This document shows positions 1-4,685 of a DNA stretch of 6,960 nucleotides, in pieces. The stretch's first letter is position 1. Each line of letters opens with the position of its first letter. A model generated the notes under the pieces. It saw nothing but the letters and a program-made list of their open reading frames with translations. It did not search any database and was not told the origin of the DNA. The stretch comes from Negativicutes bacterium (GTDB lineage: Bacteria; Bacillota_C; Negativicutes; Sporomusales_B; JARLHX01), in the NCBI GenBank assembly GCA_031292035.1, contig JARLHX010000161.1, positions 1 through 6,960 of the forward strand, in the 5' to 3' direction. Both the position numbers and the translations under genes were made by a program.

Positions 1-71
1 ATTTAACAGGAACTTTGTGAAAACCGTGGCCAAAATAAAAGCATCCTTTCAACTGGAACCGCCGGCGACTG

Positions 72-80
72 TGCTACAAT
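72..80 (+). promoter_or_regulatory. extended -10 promoter for the thioredoxin-like gene
   Basis: The bases TGCTACAAT form an extended -10 element: TG, one base, then TACAAT at 75-80. No good -35 is visible; the best candidate, CTGGAA at 53-58, matches the consensus at only three of six positions, so the TG extension would carry the promoter. Transcription would begin near 87 and leave a leader of about 79 bases before the ATG at 166. Positions 1-71 hold no gene that I can recognise. Inferred from sequence alone. Confidence 0.45.
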
Positions 81-165
81 TTAACTATCTGACGAGGCGA
101 GACTTTCGCTCGGCAGGTGTATAAGCATCAGCGAACCCATTCAAAAAACTTATTGGAGAAACGCT

Positions 166-1566
166 ATGGATGAAAAAGCTCCCACGGTGAGTGGCCGAAG
201 CCTGGCTCGCGATTTTCGGGTGGCCTGGGGCGTGGCAGGCTTCCTGGCTTTACTGGTGCTGATCTCCTGGGGGCTGGTGGCCTGGATGTGGAGCCGCGCC
301 ATCCAACCAGCCAGCACCGTACAGCATACCCTGCCACTAAGAGCTACGGCCCAAGCCGGCGCCTGTGCTCCACTGGCACTGGCCCAAACGCCCAGCCCTT
401 CGGCTGAGGCCATTCTGGCCGAAACCCCAACGCCTGAGGCGCCTACGGCAGCCGCCGGCGACCAGCCCAGCCTTTCAGCGGATTTTGCTGCTCGCCTGAA
501 CCAACTGGTCTCAACCGGCAGTCCTTTTCAGCTGGATCTGTTCGTGATGAGCAAGTGCCCGTACGGCAATATCGCCGAAGCGGTGCTGCTGCCCTGGCTG
601 CAAAACCACCCGGGGGCGGCAGATTTCCACCTGTGGTACATCGCCTCGGGTGACCTTAGCAGCGGTTTCCAGTCTTTACATGGCCCAACCGAAGTCATGG
701 AGGACCTGCGCCAGGAAGCCATCCTGACCAATTACCCTGCCAAATTGAACGACTATCTGGCCTGCCGGAACGCCAACTATGCGGACGATAGCGGCTGGAT
801 CGATTGCGCCGGCAAGGTTGGCCTGGATTCCAATGAGCTCGACAGCCTGGCCCAAACTTCCGAAACAGCCAATACTCTGGCCCAGGATGTACAGCACGTG
901 GATTCGCTGGGTGTGCACGCCTCTCCGACGGTCTATCTGAATGGACAGGCCTACAGCGGCTCACCCTTCACGCTGCCAGCGCCGCAAGGCGCCCAGGCCA
1001 GTGCAAATACCAACTGCAACCCGTCCGGCGGGCAGCCTGTCAAAGTCAACGCCGTGCTGGACCCGGGTTTGCAGGCCAAATTGGATCAGCTGGCGACCGG
1101 CGGTCAAAAGCTGCACCTGGAATTATTTGTCATGAGCCTGTGCCCGTACGGGAATATGGCCGAGACGGTGCTGCTGCCCTGGCTGAAAGCCCATCCCAGC
1201 GACGCCGACCTGAGCTTGCAGTTCATCGCCGCCGAAAATGGCAGTAACTTCCAATCGCTGCACGGGCCGAATGAAGTAACCGAGGACCTGCGCCAGCTGG
1301 CGTTGGCCCAGCACTATCCCGCCAAACTGAACGATTACCTGGCCTGCCGCAGCGCCAACTATTCCGACCCCAACGGTTGGATCGCCTGCGCCGTCAACCA
1401 GGGACTGAAGCCCGACGAGATCACCCAATTCGCTCAATCTGCAGGCAGCGCCTCGGCCCTGCGCACCAGCCTGACCCGCGCCAACAGCCTGGGCGTGCAG
1501 GCCTCCCCTACCCTGTACCTGAACGGCAGCGCCTACAGCGGAGCAATTTTCGATATCCAACAGTAG
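166..1566 (+). CDS. membrane-anchored protein with two tandem single-cysteine (CPYG) thioredoxin-like domains
   Basis: Predicted 466-residue extracytoplasmic protein. A basic N-terminus (residues 1-18) precedes one hydrophobic segment (about 19-42) that should act as an uncleaved signal anchor, then a Pro/Thr/Ala-rich linker to about 105. Two similar thioredoxin-fold domains follow, about 122-265 and 317-459. Each has FVMSxCPYGN at the active-site position (Cys131, Cys326), a conserved QSLHGP segment, a cysteine pair 14 residues apart (Cys200/214, Cys394/408), and an ASPT motif carrying the cis-proline (Pro254, Pro448) before YLNG. The second cysteine of a classical CxxC is glycine in both copies. 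This resembles DsbA/GILT-like proteins with a CPYG motif, so thiol redox or thiol binding outside the membrane is likely; the partner is unknown. Cys67 and Cys284 lie in linkers. GGAG at 155-158, seven bases before the ATG, fixes the start. The GNAT gene follows after 21 bases. Confidence 0.85.
   Translation: MDEKAPTVSGRSLARDFRVAWGVAGFLALLVLISWGLVAWMWSRAIQPASTVQHTLPLRATAQAGACAPLALAQTPSPSAEAILAETPTPEAPTAAAGDQPSLSADFAARLNQLVSTGSPFQLDLFVMSKCPYGNIAEAVLLPWLQNHPGAADFHLWYIASGDLSSGFQSLHGPTEVMEDLRQEAILTNYPAKLNDYLACRNANYADDSGWIDCAGKVGLDSNELDSLAQTSETANTLAQDVQHVDSLGVHASPTVYLNGQAYSGSPFTLPAPQGAQASANTNCNPSGGQPVKVNAVLDPGLQAKLDQLATGGQKLHLELFVMSLCPYGNMAETVLLPWLKAHPSDADLSLQFIAAENGSNFQSLHGPNEVTEDLRQLALAQHYPAKLNDYLACRSANYSDPNGWIACAVNQGLKPDEITQFAQSAGSASALRTSLTRANSLGVQASPTLYLNGSAYSGAIFDIQQ
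529..960 (+). repeat. first copy of the duplicated thioredoxin-like domain
   Basis: This part of the gene encodes residues 122-265 and is repeated at 1114-1542. Equivalent cysteines and prolines lie 194-195 residues apart. The DNA is also still similar: 20 identical bases occur at 581-600 and 1166-1185. This indicates a within-gene tandem duplication. Confidence 0.8.
1114..1542 (+). repeat. second copy of the duplicated thioredoxin-like domain
   Basis: Encodes residues 317-459 and matches the copy at 529-960 with one single-residue gap (domain 1 has an extra residue around its ASGDLSSGF stretch). The active-site cysteine, the cysteine pair and the cis-Pro motif are all conserved, so neither copy looks degenerate. 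Confidence 0.8.
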
Positions 1567-1587
1567 GATTTAAACCGGGAGGGCAGC

Positions 1588-2070
1588 ATGGAACCTCAAA
1601 CCTTAAGTGTAGTTGTTCGCAAAGCTGGCCCCGATGATGCCACTGCGCTGACTGAGGTCATCCGCAGCGTGGAATATTTCACCCATCTGATCGAGCTGCC
1701 TTTCAAAGAAGCGCGTGCCACGGTGGCGCGTGCCCTGCAGCGCGACCTGGCCTGTAACAACGATCACCTGGTGCTGCTGGCTGAGGATGCTAACGGCCGC
1801 ATCCTGGGCTACTGTGCGGTGCACTGGCTGCCCTATCTGCTGTTTGAGGGGCCGGAAGGTTACGTCTCCGAATTGTTTATCCATGAAAGCGCCCGCGGCC
1901 GAGGCATTGGCGGTCAACTGCTAGATGCGATCATAGCCGAAGCCAGGCAGCGCGGTTGTATGCGCCTGTCACTGCTCAACGGCCGCCAGCGCGATTCCTA
2001 CCGGCGCGAGTTCTATAAAAAGAACGGCTGGCGCGAACGCGATATGGCAAATTTTGTATTCGACCTGTAG
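1588..2070 (+). CDS. GNAT-family N-acetyltransferase
   Basis: A 160-residue single-domain acetyltransferase, the usual length for GNAT proteins, which move an acetyl group from acetyl-CoA to an amine. The N-terminal half reads VRKAGPDDATALTEVI, a typical GNAT opening. The acetyl-CoA binding motif A is clear: VSELFIHESARGRGIGGQLL at residues 93-112, with the RxxGxG-type pyrophosphate loop RGRGIG (103-108). A C-terminal FYKKNGW (142-148) matches the common motif B ending FYexxGF. The substrate cannot be read from sequence. The start is set by GGAGG at 1578-1582, five bases before the ATG. It probably shares a transcript with the thioredoxin-like gene 21 bases upstream, though no functional link is evident. 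Its stop is 18 bases from the convergent methyltransferase gene. Confidence 0.88.
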   Translation: MEPQTLSVVVRKAGPDDATALTEVIRSVEYFTHLIELPFKEARATVARALQRDLACNNDHLVLLAEDANGRILGYCAVHWLPYLLFEGPEGYVSELFIHESARGRGIGGQLLDAIIAEARQRGCMRLSLLNGRQRDSYRREFYKKNGWRERDMANFVFDL

Positions 2071-2088
2071 ATGGGCGGCGGTCGAGTA
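2057..2088. other. hairpin between convergent genes
   Basis: TCGACC (2060-2065) pairs with GGTCGA (2080-2085). Three further base pairs, one of them G-U, extend the stem to about nine pairs around a 14-base loop. It spans the GNAT stop codon and the gap to the convergent gene. There is no T-run on either strand, so it is not a convincing intrinsic terminator, although it is the only candidate in this gap. Confidence 0.25.
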
Positions 2089-2664
2089 TTAATATAAAAA
2101 TGGAATGATCCGTTTGGTGCGTTGGATATAAGCGCGATAAGGCGGACCGAACTGAGCAATCAGCATGGCTTCTTCGCTCTGCATACGATAGGCGTAGCTG
2201 ATGATCATCGCCAGTGTGATGATCGAAAAAACGATCCAATTGGAGGCCGCCAACCCGGCGCCGATCCACACCAGCAGGCTGCCCGCATAGCCGGGATGGC
2301 GCAGCAGGTGATAGGGGCCTTCTTGCACAATACGCTGCTCGGAAGTGGTGAGCAGCGTGCGGGTGTAGAACTGGCCCAGTACTCTGGCTGCCCAAACGCG
2401 CAAGGCGATGCCGATGACCATCAAAACCACCCCCAGCCAGCCCGGAAACCAGCTTCCCAGCCAATAGCCAAGCCGGAAATAATTGAGAAGCGGCGCTAAC
2501 AGCATCAAAATCAGCGCCAACCCAAAGGCCTGTCCCAAGCGGCCGGTGCTGTGACGATCGGATTCGCCAGGGGTTAAATTTTTGGCGTTTTCGCCAACAC
2601 GCAGTCGCACGCCAATGAGCATAAAAGTGATGATCAAAAAATAAGCCGCAAATAATGAAAGCAT
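2089..2664 (-). CDS. isoprenylcysteine carboxyl methyltransferase (ICMT)-family membrane protein
   Basis: A 191-residue integral membrane protein with hydrophobic segments near residues 3-18, 46-62, 74-90, 128-139 and 143-157. The C-terminal half carries the family signature: GPYHLLRHPGY at 116-126, an EE pair at 164-165, then FGxxYxxY at 172-179 and an RTKRIIPF tail. In ICMT and related phospholipid methyltransferases, the RHPxY and EE region binds S-adenosylmethionine. Bacterial members are mostly of unknown substrate, so methylation of a small lipid or thiol is inference. I chose the ATG at 2662-2664 because AAGGA (2669-2673) lies four bases upstream and the protein then begins directly with the first membrane segment. 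A TTG 12 codons further upstream (2698-2700) has no ribosome site. It converges with the GNAT gene. Confidence 0.85.
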   Translation of the reverse strand: MLSLFAAYFLIITFMLIGVRLRVGENAKNLTPGESDRHSTGRLGQAFGLALILMLLAPLLNYFRLGYWLGSWFPGWLGVVLMVIGIALRVWAARVLGQFYTRTLLTTSEQRIVQEGPYHLLRHPGYAGSLLVWIGAGLAASNWIVFSIITLAMIISYAYRMQSEEAMLIAQFGPPYRAYIQRTKRIIPFLY

Positions 2665-2829
2665 ATTTTCCTTGCGAAGGTACCCATAGGGTTTATTCAA
2701 TCCGCGTTAAGGCCGCATCGCCCGTAAGACCATTTCGCTATCAGGGAAATGAGCTTGAAAATCCTCTCGAGCGCTGGGCGCGTTGGCGTAAAACCTTCAG
2801 TCGTCCGAAGGATACGCATTCTGGCACAT

Positions 2830-3639
2830 TCATGGCACAATCCCTGTGCCAATTGAACGTAAGAAGGATTTGACGACAAGCGCAAATCGCTCGGGCTGGT
2901 CATAATGGAGCCCGTGGCCGGCTTCCGGAATTAGTTCAACTTGAAGTCGCGGATTAAGACGTTGCAGATGTGCGGCAACATCAGTCGAAACCACGCCTGC
3001 TGAACCAATCACAAGCAGGCCTGGAACTTCAATGGCACTCACTACCTGCATATAGTTGGGGTTCGGTGGCGTGAGAACGTCGAAAGCGCCCATACTGGTT
3101 TGAAGTCGTGCCCGGGCGATCAGCTCGATGGTATCCAATGACCGGTCAGGGTGTCTAATGCGCGCTTCTGCCAGCACGTCATCCAATGACATATTGAGAT
3201 ATCGCCGGTGCTGATCTGCCACGTCGCTGTCTCGAATTTCGCGCTGAACCTTTGGACTCAAGAACGTTGGATCAGCTAAGATGAGACAACGAAGAAGCCC
3301 TGGATTGCGACTTGCCACCAGGGCGGCAATCATACCTGCCATGGAGTGTCCGATCAGGACTGGAGGCGAAAGTCGTAGAGCCTCTATAAGACCAACGACA
3401 TCGTTGGCATGGTCTTCGTAGCGGTAGCCATTGTCAGGCACACTCGACTGGCCATGGCCTCTGGCATCCGGCATGATAACGTCATATTCTCCCTCCATAG
3501 CATGTGCCACAGCAGCCCAGCAGGCTCCATTAGCAGTTAATCCGTGCAGCAAAATTAAAGGGGGCTTGCTTCCTCCAGTTCTGGTGTAGTGTATGTTTAT
3601 TCCGTTCGTTTCGCAGTTTCCTGTGCTCCAGCCGGTCAA
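2830..3639 (-). CDS. alpha/beta-fold hydrolase
   Basis: A 269-residue cytoplasmic alpha/beta hydrolase, normal length, no signal peptide. Visible landmarks are the oxyanion-hole LLHGLT (30-35), DARGHGQSS (58-66), the nucleophile elbow GHSMAG with Ser99 (97-102), ILADPTF (120-126) and a C-terminal GHGLHYDQPERF holding the catalytic His242. The usual acid after strand 7 is not seen: LLVIGSAGVV (208-217) has Ser/Ala/Gly where Asp is normal. Asp125 after strand 6 could replace it, as in some family members. Substrate unknown; esterase, lactonase or C-C hydrolase are all possible. The start is a TTG (3637-3639) chosen because AAGGAG (3647-3652, read on the minus strand) sits seven bases upstream and the fold begins soon after. 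Base composition looks plainer than the flanking GC-rich genes, and the mobile island lies just upstream. Confidence 0.88.
   Translation of the reverse strand: MTGWSTGNCETNGINIHYTRTGGSKPPLILLHGLTANGACWAAVAHAMEGEYDVIMPDARGHGQSSVPDNGYRYEDHANDVVGLIEALRLSPPVLIGHSMAGMIAALVASRNPGLLRCLILADPTFLSPKVQREIRDSDVADQHRRYLNMSLDDVLAEARIRHPDRSLDTIELIARARLQTSMGAFDVLTPPNPNYMQVVSAIEVPGLLVIGSAGVVSTDVAAHLQRLNPRLQVELIPEAGHGLHYDQPERFALVVKSFLRSIGTGIVP
2833..2851. repeat. perfect 7-bp inverted repeat at the hydrolase stop
   Basis: TGGCACA (2833-2839), five bases, then TGTGCCA (2845-2851). A further direct TGGCACA lies at 2822-2828. The stem covers the last codons of the hydrolase gene. No T-run follows on the minus strand, so a terminator is not supported. 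Between here and the methyltransferase start (2665-2829) I see no gene. Confidence 0.4.
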
Positions 3640-3646
3640 TTGGTAT

Positions 3647-3652
3647 CTCCTT
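3647..3652 (-). promoter_or_regulatory. strong Shine-Dalgarno that sets the hydrolase TTG start
   Basis: Read on the minus strand this is AAGGAG, followed by a seven-base spacer (ATACCAA) and then TTG. It is close to the ideal ribosome site and is the main reason to accept the non-ATG start. Confidence 0.75.
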
Positions 3653-3791
3653 CGAGCATAAGATGCGTGGTTTTCTCCTACTGTTTGTTTGCGCCGGCAG
3701 GGCCGGACTAACTATTAATAATACCCCAACGTGGATCGGGCGACCACTTCTCCCAATCCTCACAGAAAGGTGGTTGATTTTCACGAAGTTT

Positions 3792-3867
3792 GTAGTTTGT
3801 AGGTTGGGTTGAGGGGGATTCACATTGTCTGCCAATTTCCCATGCTCCCTGAAACCCAACAGAATTC
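3792..3867 (+). repeat. left-end REP-like hairpin of the deleted element (copy A1)
   Basis: The first 25 bases (3792-3816) are identical to 3969-3993, the left end of the transposase-bearing copy. A GTAG (3799-3802) stands directly before GTTGGGTT (3803-3810), which pairs with AACCCAAC (3853-3860). The right arm ATGCTCCC plus AACCCAACAGAATTC also recurs in the other copy. The inner stem is partly mispaired here (GAGGGG against TCCCTGA), so this copy looks decayed relative to 3969-4047. Confidence 0.8.
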
Positions 3868-3880
3868 TGATAAATAAAGA

Positions 3881-3947
3881 TGTTGGGTTTCGTGCGGATA
3901 AGATTTCTGATTGAGCTGCTGGACGTCCGCACTCCACCCAACCTACC
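3881..3947 (+). repeat. right-end REP-like hairpin of the deleted element (copy B1)
   Basis: A 67-base unit, the same length as 4613-4679. The left arm TGTTGGGTTTCGTGCGG is identical in both; the right arm (3927-3947) differs at one base (C for A at 3934). The stem pairs GTGCGG with CCGCAC and GTTGGGT with ACCCAAC. On the minus strand a GTAG (plus-strand CTAC, 3943-3946) stands directly before the hairpin foot. The 29-base loop shares GAGCTG at the same offset in both copies. Confidence 0.8.
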
Positions 3948-3968
3948 CGCTTCAGCAACAAGAAATCA

Positions 3969-4047
3969 GTAGTTTGTAGGTTGGGTTGAGGGGAAAGATA
4001 CATAGCATCAGCATGATTCCTATGCTCCCCTCAACCCAACAGAATTC
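3969..4047 (+). repeat. left-end REP-like hairpin of the transposase element (copy A2)
   Basis: GTAG (3976-3979) is followed by a perfect 14-bp stem: 3980-3993 pairs with 4027-4040 around a 33-base loop. The loop has a smaller CATAG/CTATG pairing (4001-4005 with 4020-4024). GTAG next to a hairpin foot is the recognised landing sequence of REP transposases. The hairpin lies just upstream of the transposase start and may also limit read-through into it. Confidence 0.85.
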
Positions 4048-4069
4048 GATCAAATGCTACAATCATCTC

Positions 4070-4609
4070 ATGAATTATCGCCGTGCTTTCATCCCTGGAG
4101 GAACTTTTTTCTTCACCCTGGTCACTTATCAGCGCCGTCCGATCTTCTCTGACCCGGTGGCCGTTGATTTGCTGCGGAATGCATTTCGTTATACCATCCA
4201 GCAAATGCCGTTTATGGTGGTTGCCAGCGTCATTTTGCCGGATCACATGCATTTTATTTGGACATTGCCTCCCGAGAGCTGCGATTTTTCAACCCGCTGG
4301 CGTTTGATCAAAAGCCACTTTACCAGGCATTGGTGCCGGAAAGAAACCGTCAGTGAAAACGCTTCACGGGCGCAAAAGGGTGAGAAAGATGTTTGGCAGA
4401 GACGTTTCTGGGAGCATCTGATCCGGGATGAAACTGATCTAACCCGCCATGTAGAATATATCCATTACAACCCGGTAAAGCATCGCCTGGTGAATTCGCC
4501 AGTGGATTGGAAATATTCCAGCTTTATGAGTTTTGTGCAAGATGGGATCTATCCAGCCGATTGGGGAGGAAACGGAAAAGTCTGGGGCGGTGAGCATTGG
4601 ATGGAATAA
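4070..4609 (+). CDS. REP-associated tyrosine transposase (Y1_Tnp / IS200-like HUH nuclease)
   Basis: A 179-residue single-domain transposase that nicks and rejoins single-stranded DNA at REP hairpins through a covalent 5'-phosphotyrosine. The family opening NYRRAFIPGGTFFFTLVTYQ is at residues 2-21. The HUH metal-binding motif is LPDHMHFIW (56-64, His59 and His61). The C-terminal VEYIHYNPVKHRLV (128-141) carries the catalytic tyrosine, most likely Tyr130 by comparison with other RAYTs, with Tyr133 close by. The frame is intact and all key residues are present, so the protein may be active. The reading frame extends upstream to 3986, but that part would run through the hairpin and lacks family sequence, so I place the start at the ATG at 4070; no clear Shine-Dalgarno precedes it. 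The GC content appears lower than in neighbours, as expected for a mobile gene. Such proteins are often domesticated as single-copy genes that spread short REPs. Confidence 0.88.
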   Translation: MNYRRAFIPGGTFFFTLVTYQRRPIFSDPVAVDLLRNAFRYTIQQMPFMVVASVILPDHMHFIWTLPPESCDFSTRWRLIKSHFTRHWCRKETVSENASRAQKGEKDVWQRRFWEHLIRDETDLTRHVEYIHYNPVKHRLVNSPVDWKYSSFMSFVQDGIYPADWGGNGKVWGGEHWME

Positions 4610-4612
4610 AAA

Positions 4613-4679
4613 TGTTGGGTTTCGTGCGGGTGAAATTGCAGAACGAGCTGTTTGATGACCGCACTCAACCCAACCTACC
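4613..4679 (+). repeat. right-end REP-like hairpin of the transposase element (copy B2)
   Basis: GTTGGGTT (4614-4621) pairs with AACCCAAC (4667-4674), and GTGCGG (4624-4629) pairs with CCGCAC (4659-4664), separated by a TC/TC internal bulge. On the minus strand GTAG (plus-strand CTAC, 4675-4678) lies directly before the hairpin. It fills the gap between the transposase stop and the convergent QueA-like stop, so it may also slow transcripts from either side. Confidence 0.85.
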
Positions 4680-4685
4680 GCTAAC

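Larger units (their letters stand above)
3792..3947 (+). mobile_element. short non-autonomous RAYT-type element (left end plus right end, no transposase)
   Basis: This 156-base unit joins a left-end hairpin (3792-3867) directly to a right-end hairpin (3881-3947), with 13 bases between. Both ends match the ends of the transposase-bearing element at 3969-4679. The match at the right end extends outside the hairpin, to AATAAAGA here versus AATAAAAA at 4605-4612, where that sequence includes the transposase stop codon. This favours an internal deletion of a full element, comparable to a MITE, although an ordinary inverted REP pair is the alternative. Confidence 0.65.
3969..4679 (+). mobile_element. 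RAYT (REP-associated tyrosine transposase) element with both hairpin ends
   Basis: A 711-base unit: left hairpin 3969-4047, transposase gene 4070-4609, right hairpin 4613-4679. The two end hairpins share the foot GTAG-GTTGGGTT in opposite orientation, with GTAG on the outer side of each, and differ in the upper stem. This is the layout expected of an element moved as single strands by a Y1 HUH transposase, which does not make target duplications; none is seen. It lies between the divergent hydrolase leader and the 3' end of the QueA-like gene. Confidence 0.75.

Noticed and set aside
1123..1560. 145-codon minus-strand frame inside the thioredoxin-like gene
   Set aside because: Antisense shadow of a GC-rich coding region; it mirrors the duplicated domain on the plus strand, which has clear motifs.
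1976..2464. 162-codon minus-strand frame overlapping the methyltransferase gene
   Set aside because: It lies in another frame of the same strand as the ICMT-family gene, which has the RHPGY and EE motifs; this frame has no recognisable domain.
2655..2903. Small overlapping open frames between the methyltransferase and hydrolase genes
   Set aside because: No ribosome site, no recognisable domain, and they run into the hydrolase coding region or the methyltransferase start; 2665-2829 is best left as non-coding.
3694..3706. CCGGC-AGG-GCCGG hairpin as a terminator
   Set aside because: Only five base pairs with a three-base loop and no T-run on either strand, and no gene ends next to it.
3530..4003. 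157-codon open frame on the minus strand across the hydrolase start and REP repeats
   Set aside because: Its sequence is simply a translation of the repeat hairpins and of the antisense hydrolase leader; low-complexity repeated peptides (QPNLQTT twice) follow the DNA repeats, and no ribosome site or known domain is present.
3986..4069. 28-codon N-terminal extension of the transposase
   Set aside because: It would translate part of the left-end hairpin; RAYT proteins normally begin just before NYRRA, which matches the ATG at 4070.
3792..4679. CRISPR-like array
   Set aside because: The repeats are two different hairpin types in left/right order around a transposase, not a uniform repeat with equal spacers.
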